Source: Martelella mediterranea (lineage in GTDB: Bacteria; Pseudomonadota; Alphaproteobacteria; Rhizobiales; Rhizobiaceae). Taken from it: 64,000 nucleotides of DNA. Under the pieces are notes generated by a model. It was not told where the DNA came from, searched no databases, and was given only the letters and a program-made list of their open reading frames with translations. Within the stretch, counting starts at the first letter, position 1. Every line of letters starts with the position of its first letter. Where the stretch lies: contig PVUG01000010.1 of assembly GCA_003001975.1 (NCBI GenBank), forward strand, positions 26,978-90,977. Direction: 5' to 3'. Below are positions 16,348-23,800 of the stretch, one piece after another. The position numbers were made by a program, and so were the translations under genes.

Positions 16348-16734
16348 ATGGAGACTACAACGGAGTTTCTCACAACCAAGGAGGCTGGACGGAAGAGTCA
16401 GCGTCATTGGCCGGATGAAGCAAAAGCTCAGATCGTATCAGAGACATTGCGGCCCGGCGTGATGGTAAGTGAGGTCGCCGAGCGGTATGGACTACGGGCG
16501 AACCGCCTTTCGACGTGGCGTACCATGGCGCGGCAGGGCAAGCTGGTTCTACCCGCACCCGAGGATGCGGTGGAGTTTGCAGCGGTAATTGTCGATCCGC
16601 CTCCATTGAAGTCGCTGGGCAAAAAAGCTTGTCGCCCGGAGATCATCGTCGGCGCTGTCACGATCCGCTTGGAAGAAGGCGCGTCTGCTGCTCGGATTGC
16701 TGCCGTCGCGCGTGCCTGCGTGGTTCCGGCATGA
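16348..16734 (+). CDS. tnpA: IS66 TnpA (accessory HTH protein)
   Basis: A protein of 128 residues with an IS3/IS911-type helix-turn-helix: HWPDEAKAQIVSETLRPGVM, then VSEVAERYGLRANRLSTWR. This is the small first protein of IS66 elements, needed for transposition though not catalytic. The start lies 81 bp inside the element's left end. Its stop overlaps the start of tnpB (ATGA). An Ala-rich C-terminal part with GAVTIRLEEGASAARIA is typical of the family. Confidence 0.9.
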   Translation: METTTEFLTTKEAGRKSQRHWPDEAKAQIVSETLRPGVMVSEVAERYGLRANRLSTWRTMARQGKLVLPAPEDAVEFAAVIVDPPPLKSLGKKACRPEIIVGAVTIRLEEGASAARIAAVARACVVPA

Positions 16735-17084
16735 TCTTTCCGTCGAACCGTGTACGGATCATGGTGGCAACCAAGCCGGTCGACTTCCGCAAAGGACATG
16801 ATGGATTGGCAGCATTGGTGAAGAACGAGCTGCACAAAGACCCATTTACGGGGACGGTCTTCGTATTCAGGTCACGCAAGGCGGACCGATTGAAGCTGAT
16901 CTACTGGGATGGCAGCGGTCTGGTGATGGCCTACAAGCGGCTGGAGGAGCATACGTTTACCTGGCCAGATATCCGAGACGGTCTGATGACCCTGGGCCAT
17001 GCTCAGTTCGAGGCGCTGTTTGCAGGTCTGGACTGGCGTCGGGTCCGTTCTGTGGAAACGAAAGCGCCGGACGCCATCGAATAG
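16731..17084 (+). CDS. tnpB: IS66 TnpB (Orf2 family)
   Basis: A protein of 117 residues that begins MIFPSNRVRIMVATKPVDFR and continues with KGHDGLAALVKNEL; FVFRSRKADRLKLIYWDGSG follows. These are the core features of the IS66 Orf2 family. Its role in transposition is known to be needed but is not understood mechanistically. The ATG overlaps the tnpA stop, which suggests translational coupling. Normal length and no lesions. Confidence 0.93.
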   Translation: MIFPSNRVRIMVATKPVDFRKGHDGLAALVKNELHKDPFTGTVFVFRSRKADRLKLIYWDGSGLVMAYKRLEEHTFTWPDIRDGLMTLGHAQFEALFAGLDWRRVRSVETKAPDAIE

Positions 17085-17152
17085 GTGCGTCACGATGACT
17101 CGGGCGGCAAATTCCAACGGCGAAGCAAATCGGGCTTTGATAGACTTCGACC

Positions 17153-18697
17153 ATGTTGCACGACGCCGATCTTCCTGACGATATCGCTGCCCTGAAGGCG
17201 ATGCTCATCGCGGCTCAGGCGCGTGAAGTTCGCAAGGACGAGCGGATCGAAAGGCTGGAGAAGTTGGTCGCCGCTTTCAAGCAGGCTGCCTTCGGCCGCA
17301 AGTCGGAGAAGACCGATCCTGAGCAATTCGATCTCGCACTGGAAGACTTGGAAGCAGCCATTGCAGCCATCCATGCCGAGGACGAATCCGATAGCCATTC
17401 GGGAAGGTCGCACCCCAAACCACGCGCCGCCAATCGCGGTTCTCTGCCCGCCCATCTACCTCGTATCGAGGAGATCATTGAGCCGGAAAGCCTGCTTTGT
17501 GCTTGTGGCGGGGGTCTGCATTGCATCGGAGAAGATGTATTCGAGCGGCTGGATGTCATCCCGGCGCAGTTCCGTGTTCTTGTCACCCGTCGTCCCAAAT
17601 ATGCCTGCCGTTCCTGCACCGACGGCGTTGCCCAGGCTCCCGCGCGTGCACGATTGATCCAGGCAGGGTTGCCGACGGAAGCGACCATCGCTCATGTGCT
17701 GGTGTCCAAATATGCAGATCATCTGCCGCTTTACCGTCAGGGCCAGATCATGAGCCGCCAAGGCATTGATCTCGACCGATCCACTCTGGCGGATTGGGTC
17801 GGCAGGGCAGCATTCGAATTGCGCCCGGTCTTTGAGGCCTTGATTGCCGACCTGAAGCGTTCGACGAAGCTGTTCATGGACGAGACCCGTGCACCGGTAC
17901 TCGATCCCGGCTCCCGCAAAACAAAGACCGGATACTTCTGGGCGCTCGCCCGTGAAGACCGACCTTGGGGCGGAGGTGCTCCACCGGGAGTCGCCTTCAC
18001 CTATGCACCCGGTCGCGGTGGGAAGCATGCCGAACGGATTTTGCAAGGGTTCACCGGCATCCTTCAAGTCGATGGGTATGCCGGATATAATCGCCTAATC
18101 GCACCGGACCGAACAGGCCCGAACATCCGGCTTGCCTATTGTTGGGCGCACGCGCGGCGGAAGCTGGTTGAGATCACCCGCACTGGCACAGCGCCTATCG
18201 CGGAGGACGGCGTGAAGCGGATCGGCGAACTCTATCGCATAGAAGCCGAGCTGCGCTGTCTCAACCCCGACGCCCGTCTGACCGGAAGACAGGCACGGTC
18301 AGCGCCGTTGATCGCTGACATGCGGACCTGGCTGAGCCAACATCGCGCCCGTTTCGCTGGCAAGTCGCCGCTTGGCGAGGCGCTCGCCTACATCGCCAAA
18401 TACTGGGACGGCCTGTGCGTGTTTCTGACCGACGGCCGCGTCGAGATCGACAACAACAGCGTCGAAAGAACGATCCGACCGATAGCGCTTAACCGCAAGA
18501 ACGCTTTGTTTGCTGGCCATGACGCTGGGGCGGAGAACTGGGCGACCATCGCCTCGCTGGTCGAGACGTGCAAGCTCAATGATGTCGATCCGTTCAGATA
18601 TCTGAGCGCTACACTCACTGCCATCGTCGAGGGTCACAGGCAGAGGTGCATCGAAGAACTTCTCCCGTGGCACTATCGGGCAGGACAGCACATATAA
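17153..18697 (+). CDS. tnpC: IS66 TnpC transposase
   Basis: A protein of 514 residues with the IS66 layout. First an N-terminal coiled coil (residues 20-60), then the segment GRKSEKTDPEQFDLALEDLE, a zinc-finger-like part (CACGGGLHCIG with CRSC), and a DDE catalytic domain with LFMDETRAPVLD, LQVDGYAGYNRL and NNSVERTIRPIALNRKNAL as the three catalytic stretches. It ends RCIEELLPWHYRAG, the usual C-terminal style. No frameshift. In a simple IS66 the right end would come within about 100 bp, but here cargo follows. Confidence 0.94.
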   Translation: MLHDADLPDDIAALKAMLIAAQAREVRKDERIERLEKLVAAFKQAAFGRKSEKTDPEQFDLALEDLEAAIAAIHAEDESDSHSGRSHPKPRAANRGSLPAHLPRIEEIIEPESLLCACGGGLHCIGEDVFERLDVIPAQFRVLVTRRPKYACRSCTDGVAQAPARARLIQAGLPTEATIAHVLVSKYADHLPLYRQGQIMSRQGIDLDRSTLADWVGRAAFELRPVFEALIADLKRSTKLFMDETRAPVLDPGSRKTKTGYFWALAREDRPWGGGAPPGVAFTYAPGRGGKHAERILQGFTGILQVDGYAGYNRLIAPDRTGPNIRLAYCWAHARRKLVEITRTGTAPIAEDGVKRIGELYRIEAELRCLNPDARLTGRQARSAPLIADMRTWLSQHRARFAGKSPLGEALAYIAKYWDGLCVFLTDGRVEIDNNSVERTIRPIALNRKNALFAGHDAGAENWATIASLVETCKLNDVDPFRYLSATLTAIVEGHRQRCIEELLPWHYRAGQHI

Positions 18698-18773
18698 AGA
18701 AGGCCACCAAGAACCAGTGTCCAACGTTCTCAGAGAGGCTCTACCCGATTTGCTCTCCGAGAACCCGATGGTT

Positions 18774-19655
18774 TCATCGAAGAGTTTGTGCTCCATCGAC
18801 GGTCAGCGAGGTTCCATTCACATAGCTCGCCAGATCGGACGCCATGAAGAGGACGGCCTTGGCGAGGTCATCGGGATATCCCGTACGCCCGAGCGGCATG
18901 TTACCCAGATGCTCGGCCAAGCCGCCCTTCTGCAGCATTTCCTGTTGCTTGGCGAGCGTCAACGGAGCGTCGGTCGGCGCATTTGAAAACGGTGCCTTGG
19001 TCGCGCTGCTCTGCATCATGGCGATCCGCTCGGCGGTCATCGTTGCACCAGGAATGACCGCGTTGACCTGAATGCCGTGTGGCCCGAGTTCCACGGCCAT
19101 CGATTGCGTTACTGCCATCAGCCCGGATTTCGCCGCGCCATAGGGAGCAAGGAAGCCGGTGGGCTTGAATATCTCTGTTGAGAGCACGTTGATGATGCGT
19201 CCGCCATGACCGGCTTTGATCATTTCGAGTGCTGCCAACTTGGAGAGAAAGAACGGACCCTTCAGATCAGTATCGACCGTCTGATCCCAAATCTCTTCCG
19301 TCATTTCGACCGAAAGGCGCGGTGGGAAGACGGCGGCGTTGTTGACCAGAATATCGACGCCGCCGAGCTTGCTGACCGTAAAATCAATCACCCGCCTCGC
19401 GTCTTCCATTTTGCTGGCGTCAGCCTGCAAACCGATGGCTTGCCCGCCGAAGGCTGCCACTTTTCCCTCGACCTTGGTGAGAGCTTCCTGGCCCCGCGCC
19501 GTAACGACGACGTCGGCACCTGCCTGGGCGAGCCTCAGCACGATGGCTTCGCCTATTCCCCGCGTTCCGCCCGTGACAATGGCGCGTCGGCCTTTCAGGG
19601 AAAGCAGGTCTTCAAATGGCGTGGATTCAGGAATGCTGAAAGCAGGAGTGGTCAT
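18774..19655 (-). CDS. short-chain dehydrogenase/reductase (passenger gene)
   Basis: A protein of 293 residues from the ATG at 19655 (AAGGAAG upstream; an earlier in-frame start is less likely because it would lie in the promoter). SDR motifs: VTGGTRGIGEA for the cofactor, LVNNAA, a Ser in NVLSTE, and the catalytic YGAAK. The end, VNGTSLTVDGAQTLR, is typical. It would oxidise or reduce an alcohol/ketone with NAD(P). It is carried inside the IS66 transposon, divergent from the HXXEE-TetR-HXXEE operon, with an operator-like palindrome between them. The substrate is unknown. Confidence 0.9.
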   Translation of the reverse strand: MTTPAFSIPESTPFEDLLSLKGRRAIVTGGTRGIGEAIVLRLAQAGADVVVTARGQEALTKVEGKVAAFGGQAIGLQADASKMEDARRVIDFTVSKLGGVDILVNNAAVFPPRLSVEMTEEIWDQTVDTDLKGPFFLSKLAALEMIKAGHGGRIINVLSTEIFKPTGFLAPYGAAKSGLMAVTQSMAVELGPHGIQVNAVIPGATMTAERIAMMQSSATKAPFSNAPTDAPLTLAKQQEMLQKGGLAEHLGNMPLGRTGYPDDLAKAVLFMASDLASYVNGTSLTVDGAQTLR

Positions 19656-19700
19656 AGCTTCTTCCTTTGCAGATGGCGAGGAACGATTAGCTCTCGTAAT

Positions 19701-19736
19701 TGACTTCAAAGTCATTTATGCTCTCTTCAAGTCAAA
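19701..19736. promoter_or_regulatory. probable TetR operators between the SDR and the HXXEE operon
   Basis: TGACTTCAAAGTCA (19701-19714) is a perfect 14-bp palindrome. About 10 bp further on CTTCAAGTCAAA (19725-19736) repeats the same half-site. Both lie in the 125-bp divergent promoter region. The TetR gene encoded in the operon is the natural candidate to bind here and control both directions. Confidence 0.65.
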
Positions 19737-19780
19737 TCGTCAATGCAAGGCCCGTTGGTAGCGTCGAGACAGGAGTTCAC

Positions 19781-20494
19781 ATGCCCTTTGGATGGTTCGA
19801 TATGAACTGGCCCTGGATCGGGCTATTCATTGCAGCGATCCTTCTCGTGGTGCTGTTCGGGACTGATGCGCTACGCGGCGACAGAAGCGTGTCGCGTTGG
19901 CGTGATCCCCGATGGCTGGCCTGGCTTGCGCCTGCCGGGTACATGCTCCACCAGACGGAGGAGTATGGCGTCGACATGCTCGGGCAGTTCTTCGCGTTTC
20001 CCCATCTCGTCTGCTCGACCTTCGGGCAGCCGCCATATCCGGAGTGCGCCTACCCACCATCCTTATACGTGGCGATCAACATTCCAGTCATCTGGATTGC
20101 GGGGCTGATATGCGCGTTGGCGAGCCGCCGCTATCCGCTCGTCGGCCTCGGTCTCTACGGCGTCTACTTCGTCAATGCTTTGTCCCATGTCGGCATGTTC
20201 GCCGCGACGGGTGCCTACAACCCAGGCGTCCTGACGGCTTTCGTCGTGCTGCTGCCGCTGTCGGTCTGGGTCGCCTTCGCCACCTGGAAGAATCCGCTCA
20301 TCGGAAGGTCAGGCATCGCAATCATCTTCTTGGCAGGCCTGCTGGTGAACGGCGTGCTGGCTGCATCACTGGTCGCCTTCTCGCGAAACCTGATCTCAGG
20401 CAACACGCTGATCGGCATTCAACTGTTCAACTTCCTATGGTCACCGTTCATTCCATGGCTGAAGGCCAGGCAATTTCAGCAGGGACGCAGATGA
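19781..20494 (+). CDS. HXXEE-domain membrane protein 1 (passenger gene)
   Basis: A protein of 237 residues with an AGGAG site before the ATG at 19781. It has about seven hydrophobic spans. The signature HQTEEYGVDMLG (residues 56-67) matches the HXXEE family, named for this His-x-x-Glu-Glu motif in a membrane helix. NALSHVG and related His residues lie in later helices, so a membrane metal site is conceivable. The family's function is not known. The stop overlaps the TetR start (ATGA), so the two are coupled. Confidence 0.78.
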   Translation: MPFGWFDMNWPWIGLFIAAILLVVLFGTDALRGDRSVSRWRDPRWLAWLAPAGYMLHQTEEYGVDMLGQFFAFPHLVCSTFGQPPYPECAYPPSLYVAINIPVIWIAGLICALASRRYPLVGLGLYGVYFVNALSHVGMFAATGAYNPGVLTAFVVLLPLSVWVAFATWKNPLIGRSGIAIIFLAGLLVNGVLAASLVAFSRNLISGNTLIGIQLFNFLWSPFIPWLKARQFQQGRR

Positions 20495-21141
20495 CCGAAG
20501 CGAAACCAAAGTGGAACCGTCGCAAGGACGCCCGCCCTTCCGAGATCGTCGACGCCGCGATGGCGCTGTTCGCGGAAAACGGGTTTGCCAACACCAAACT
20601 GGACGACGTGGCACGGCGTGCGGGCGTCGCGAAAGGCACGCTGTATCGCTACTTCGACACCAAGGAGGCTCTGTTTCGTGCAGTTGTCGAACATCTGCTG
20701 ACAAACCATCTTGAAGCGGTCGAGAAAGCCGGCAAGGCCTTCGAAGGGTCGCTCACCGAGTTCGTGCCGATGCTGCTCAAACGGGCCGCTCAAAGCCTGG
20801 GCGATGATCGTCTGCCGGGTCTGGCTCGCGTAATGCTTGCAGAAGGCCGCGCCTTCCCTGATCTGGCCACCGTCTGGCATGATCAACTGGCAGCACGAAT
20901 GCTCGATCTCATTGCACGCATGGTCGCCAAAGCCCAGGACCGAGGCGAAGTGAGGCCGGGCGATCCAAGGCTGTATGCCTTTTCGATAATCGGCCCGATC
21001 TCGGTGGCACTCCTCTACCACGAGGCGTTCGGTTCGAGAGCCGACGCACCCGATCTCGATGCCCTCGCCATCCAACATGCGGAAACGATCCTGCGCGGGA
21101 TGGCCGTATCAACTCCCGACCTCAAGGAACCTTCGCCATGA
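20491..21141 (+). CDS. TetR/AcrR family regulator (passenger gene)
   Basis: A protein of 216 residues. The helix-turn-helix is clear: EIVDAAMALFAENGFANTKL, then VARRAGVAKGTLYRYFDTKEA. The C-terminal region with ARVMLAEGRAFPDLATVW resembles the TetR_C domains of AcrR-like proteins. It lies between the two HXXEE genes with 4-bp overlaps on each side, so all three are made together and the protein probably regulates its own operon and the divergent SDR through the TGACTTCAAAGTCA site. Confidence 0.92.
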   Translation: MTEAKPKWNRRKDARPSEIVDAAMALFAENGFANTKLDDVARRAGVAKGTLYRYFDTKEALFRAVVEHLLTNHLEAVEKAGKAFEGSLTEFVPMLLKRAAQSLGDDRLPGLARVMLAEGRAFPDLATVWHDQLAARMLDLIARMVAKAQDRGEVRPGDPRLYAFSIIGPISVALLYHEAFGSRADAPDLDALAIQHAETILRGMAVSTPDLKEPSP

Positions 21142-21749
21142 TCCGATTCATTCTCGAACGAAATCTCTACGTCATGGCCGCGCTTGGCGTCGGCGTAGCG
21201 CTCTATATCGGCCTGAACTGGGAGACATTGACGGTGCTCCAGCGAATGTCCGGCCTCTTCTTCATCGGGCTTGTCATGCACCTGTGGGAGGAAGGCCGGT
21301 TTCCGGGGGGCTTTGTGGAGTTGATCACGAAACATCTGCACTTCACGGCCAGTAGCCGCTGGTTTGGCGAAGTCGTCACGGCCGCCTACGTGCTGGTCAT
21401 CGCCTTTGTACCGTTGTTCTTTCCGAACGTGCCGTTCCTCGCGATGTCTGCGATGATGCTCGGCATTATGGAAGTCGTGATGCACACAGCCATGATCAGA
21501 ATGTTTCGGATGAAGCACTTTTATTCGCCCGGCTTGGTCACGGCAGCCTTCGTGCTGTTTCCGATCTCCCTCTACACGTTCATCTACGTGATCCAGCACG
21601 ATCTGATGCGACCGCTCTGGTGGCTGTTTTCATTCCTTTACATGCTGTTTGGCCTCATGATTGCGCAGCAGGTCGTCATCCGGGCGAGTGGCGTTAAGTA
21701 CGCGGACTTTCTGAAGACCGTTCGAGCAGCCATCATCACGCGGCGATGA
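21138..21749 (+). CDS. HXXEE-domain membrane protein 2 (passenger gene)
   Basis: A protein of 203 residues starting at an ATG that overlaps the TetR stop. Six or so hydrophobic spans. The motif MHLWEEGRFPGGF (near residues 55-67) fits the HXXEE family, including the typical PGGF that follows. Further His residues occur in helices (VMHTAMIRM, MKHFYSPG). It is shorter and not closely similar to the first HXXEE protein of the same operon, so they are distant paralogues at most. The function is unknown; a membrane enzyme or a carrier linked to the SDR reaction is possible. Confidence 0.75.
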   Translation: MIRFILERNLYVMAALGVGVALYIGLNWETLTVLQRMSGLFFIGLVMHLWEEGRFPGGFVELITKHLHFTASSRWFGEVVTAAYVLVIAFVPLFFPNVPFLAMSAMMLGIMEVVMHTAMIRMFRMKHFYSPGLVTAAFVLFPISLYTFIYVIQHDLMRPLWWLFSFLYMLFGLMIAQQVVIRASGVKYADFLKTVRAAIITRR

Positions 21750-21877
21750 CCGCAACCGCCGCTCATTGCCGCGCTCTTCAAGACTATAAACCTCCGGAGT
21801 AGCTTCCCGTTGCTCATTCATGCAGTCGATCACGGATGAGGGCAGCCAGCGCAATGTGGCATTGAAACACCGGATAC
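21750..21877. other. right end of the IS66 transposon
   Basis: The last 128 bp of the element have no gene. The terminal 50 bp or so mirror the left end (see the transposon entry). Confidence 0.7.
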
Positions 21878-21885
21878 GGATAGCT
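21878..21885. repeat. 8-bp target site duplication, right copy
   Basis: GGATAGCT, identical to 16259-16266. Beyond it the IS3 sequence resumes with the first codons of orfB on the minus strand (MIDREHKLSV). Confidence 0.92.
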
Positions 21886-21900
21886 TATGCTCGCGGTCGA

Positions 21901-22212
21901 TCATTTCTTTCCGCTCAGCAATCCCGCCTTGCCGAGCGCTCCGGCTAAAAAATCGTTCTCCAGTGTCAGTTCGCCGATCTTGGCATGTAGCGTTTTGACG
22001 TCCACGGTCGGGCCTGCCGGTTCCGCCTTGGCTTCATCGCCGAAAACGCCGGTCGCCCCCTCAAGGAGCTGATCTTTCCACTGTTTGATCTGGTTCGCGT
22101 GCACATCGAACTGCTGGGACAATTCCACCAGCGTCTGCTCACCTCGGATGGCGGCAAGCGCCACCTTCGCCTTGAAAGCCGGGCTGTGGTTCCGGCGCGG
22201 TCGTCTCGTCAT
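21901..22212 (-). CDS. IS3-family orfA (HTH protein)
   Basis: A protein of 103 residues from the ATG at 22212 (GGAGAT upstream). It has the IS3/IS911 OrfA form: HSPAFKAKVALAAIRGEQTL, then VELSQQFDVHANQIKQWKDQ, and a C-terminal leucine-zipper-like part ending ALGKAGLLSGKK. Its natural partner is the interrupted orfB, whose first codons follow directly at 21900 before the target duplication. orfA itself is intact, but without a continuous orfB the element cannot transpose by itself. Confidence 0.9.
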   Translation of the reverse strand: MTRRPRRNHSPAFKAKVALAAIRGEQTLVELSQQFDVHANQIKQWKDQLLEGATGVFGDEAKAEPAGPTVDVKTLHAKIGELTLENDFLAGALGKAGLLSGKK

Positions 22213-22297
22213 GGTATCTCCTGTTAACGGCATCTAAGCCGATCTCAGGCAGAAATTCCACTTATCCCCGCTGTGCAAATTTCCCGGGCCACCTCTA

Positions 22298-22712
22298 TGC
22301 GTCTGCCGGAATACTCGCGGCACGTCGACAAACCGCTTCCAGCACATTTCGTGGGTGGCACACACACAGTGGAGGAGCTCGATCGGAGACGGAGCGAACT
22401 ACTACTGTCAATCCGCGAAGAGGTTGCGTCCAAGTCAGGGAGAACATATGAGCGCCGCCTGAGGAAGGACGCTCAAACTCTCTATACGGAAATTCACTCT
22501 CACCCCATGAAGTGCTCGGTGCTCCAGGAAAACTACGCGCAAAATCGGCATGTAATTAACCAATGGCTTGCATTATTGCTCAGGGACTTCGAAAACCGTA
22601 TGCCGTCTGGCATCGAGTGGAGCGCGGTCCTGCACCGTGACGAAGAGTATGTCCACGCACATATCTTGGCCATCAATGCAGACGACCCGAAGCTCAATGC
22701 GGCCAGCCTGCA
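22298..22712 (+). pseudogene. internal fragment of a relaxase/mobilisation-like protein
   Basis: About 138 codons are open from the IS3 end to about 22712. The segment SGIEWSAVLHRDEEYVHAHI has the H-x-D ... H-x-H pattern of the metal site in mobilisation relaxases, preceded by a helical, charged region (SGRTYERRLRKDAQTLYTE). Its 5' end was cut by the IS3 element and its 3' end by a junction with the hxsB remnant, so neither the catalytic Tyr region nor the C-terminal part is present. The assignment rests on the short motif and could be wrong; a DUF of similar architecture is possible. Confidence 0.45.
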
Positions 22713-23078
22713 CACGGCCTGCAGTTGTTCCTCCGACCAATCGAAACCCCGAGCATGTTCGGATACCCGTGAGACCTGACAATAGTCGCACGAGAGATTG
22801 CATCGTAGCGTTGGTACGAGAATTACAAAATCCAGTTTGCTGGCTTTATTGATCCGTTGCGCCCAGCGAGCACAAAAGCCAGTGAAGGACAGGTCGTCAT
22901 CGTGTTCAAACGCTTGCCCATTTGACGACAAAAACGAACGGTCAGCGTCGGTCAATTCGTCGCTGATATATCGGTCAAGAAAATCTGAATTCGCGTTAAA
23001 GTACCCACCAGCATCGTCCGTGAACAGGAACGACGCCGGCGCAACTTCGCGAAATCTGAGCGGCCAGATCTCTGTCAT
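22713..23078 (-). pseudogene. hxsB: truncated HxsB, radical SAM maturase of a His-Xaa-Ser system
   Basis: The first 120 or so residues are preserved. PLRFREVAPASFLFTDDAGG at the start and the radical SAM motif VPTLRCNLSCDYCQVSRVSE (Cys93, Cys97, Cys100) match HxsB, where CxYCQVSR is characteristic. After SEEQLQAVCRLA the sequence turns into the antisense of the relaxase fragment, so about two thirds of the maturase, including any SPASM-like part, are missing. Its start overlaps the end of hxsD (ATGA). HxsC and the His-Xaa-Ser repeat substrate would normally follow and are absent. Confidence 0.72.
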
Positions 23079-23314
23079 CCCAAGACCGCCCTATAAAGCC
23101 GGCCGCGCAGTTCGGTTCCTTCGCAGGCCACTTTTGCTCGATAAAAGATGTAACGCACATCCCGGAGCACCTCATCCGTTAAATCGGTCCCTGAAATGAT
23201 GACATCCTGGCCGTTTACGACAATCTGCAGAGCTGGATAGAGGTATCCTATTCGAGCAATCGCCTCTTCAGCGCAGCGTATAACATCCTCCGAAACATGG
23301 ATTGATGCGCTCAT
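23075..23314 (-). CDS. hxsD: HxsD-like small protein of a His-Xaa-Ser system
   Basis: A protein of 79 residues if it starts at MSASIHVSEDV (23314); an in-frame GTG at 23395 would add 27. The central IARIGYLYPALQIVVNGQDV and the end EVLRDVRYIFYRAKVACEGT plus LRGRLYRAVLG match the general form of HxsD, a short partner protein whose gene comes directly before hxsB. The 4-bp overlap with hxsB supports this. The gene looks intact, but the operon is dead downstream. Local GC is clearly lower than in the neighbouring elements, pointing to separate origin. Confidence 0.6.
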   Translation of the reverse strand: MSASIHVSEDVIRCAEEAIARIGYLYPALQIVVNGQDVIISGTDLTDEVLRDVRYIFYRAKVACEGTELRGRLYRAVLG

Positions 23315-23395
23315 GATACCGCTGTCGCGATGAGATCCAATATTGCATGCGTCTTCCACAATACCCCCCACTGCGGAAAAAACGATCTCAAGCAC

Positions 23396-23800
23396 TCATA
23401 ACGCCAAATGAGATCCCCTGTCTGGATTTATAGGATTAATAAGTATTCATGAAAACTAGTAATAATTAGTCAGGATTTCCGACCGATTCCCAAGAGGTCG
23501 AACATCGATACAAGAACAATCCACAAAAATGGCATTCGTCAATTGTGAAACCTTGCTGTAAGCATACTCGATGCGTTCCGTCGGTTTGTGGGAAGAACCA
23601 TTTCGATAAGCCAAGAGTGATCAGCGATAGCTCCGGAAAACAATCCAAATGGAAATCGCAAGTATCGCAATAGCCAATATAGCCCTCAGGACTTCCAGTG
23701 CGGACATTCGATCAGACCCGTCAAATCCATTCATTGGGTTATGCCGTCTGTCACTATTCTATCGTCCATTTGGCTTTCGGCGCCATTCCAATTCGCGTCA
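23396..23800. other. AT-rich leader region of the hxs remnant
   Basis: Only one small plausible gene (23621-23734) is seen. A 60-codon frame beginning with TTG at 23648 on the same strand has no ribosome-binding site and overlaps it; I do not accept it as a gene. Confidence 0.4.
23621..23734 (-). CDS. possible 37-residue single-span membrane peptide
   Basis: From the ATG at 23734 the frame reads MNGFDGSDRMSALEVLRAIL and then AIAILAISIWIVFRSYR before a stop. It is a short polar head, one strongly hydrophobic helix and a basic end, the layout of small membrane regulators. It lies upstream of hxsD on the same strand in AT-rich DNA. No clear ribosome-binding site is visible and I recognise no family. 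Confidence 0.3.
   Translation of the reverse strand: MNGFDGSDRMSALEVLRAILAIAILAISIWIVFRSYR

Larger units (their letters stand above)
16267..21877 (+). mobile_element. IS66-family transposon with passenger genes (5611 bp)
   Basis: The left end begins GTAACCGCTGTCCCGATCCC; the right end read inwards begins GTATCCGGTGTTTCAATGCC (14 of 20 identical), and similarity continues to about 50 bp, including GTGATCG in both. IS66 ends normally start with GTAA; the right end has GTAT. An exact 8-bp duplication, GGATAGCT, flanks it. Inside are tnpA, tnpB and tnpC, then four genes unrelated to transposition: an SDR, two HXXEE membrane proteins and a TetR regulator. It therefore appears to have moved as one unit into the IS3 element. 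Both ends being present and the three tnp genes open suggest it could still be active. Confidence 0.88.
15395..22297. mobile_element. IS3-family element interrupted by an IS66-family transposon
   Basis: The outer ends match as inverted repeats: TAGAGGTGGCTCGG at 15395 and, on the other strand, TAGAGGTGGCCCGG ending at 22297 (13 of 14). orfB lies at the left end and orfA at the right end, both on the minus strand, and they are separated by the inserted IS66 element (16267-21877). Removing the insertion and one 8-bp target copy would rejoin orfA and orfB as in a normal IS3 element of about 1.3 kb. No clear target duplication is seen at the outer ends. Confidence 0.85.

Noticed and set aside
18698..18773. 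Right end of a simple IS66 element just after tnpC
   Set aside because: No mirrored copy of the GTAACCGCTGTCCC end is present there; it was found at 21858-21877 instead.
23466..23648. A 60-codon minus-strand frame starting with TTG near hxsD
   Set aside because: No ribosome-binding site, overlaps the better 37-codon frame, and has no motif.
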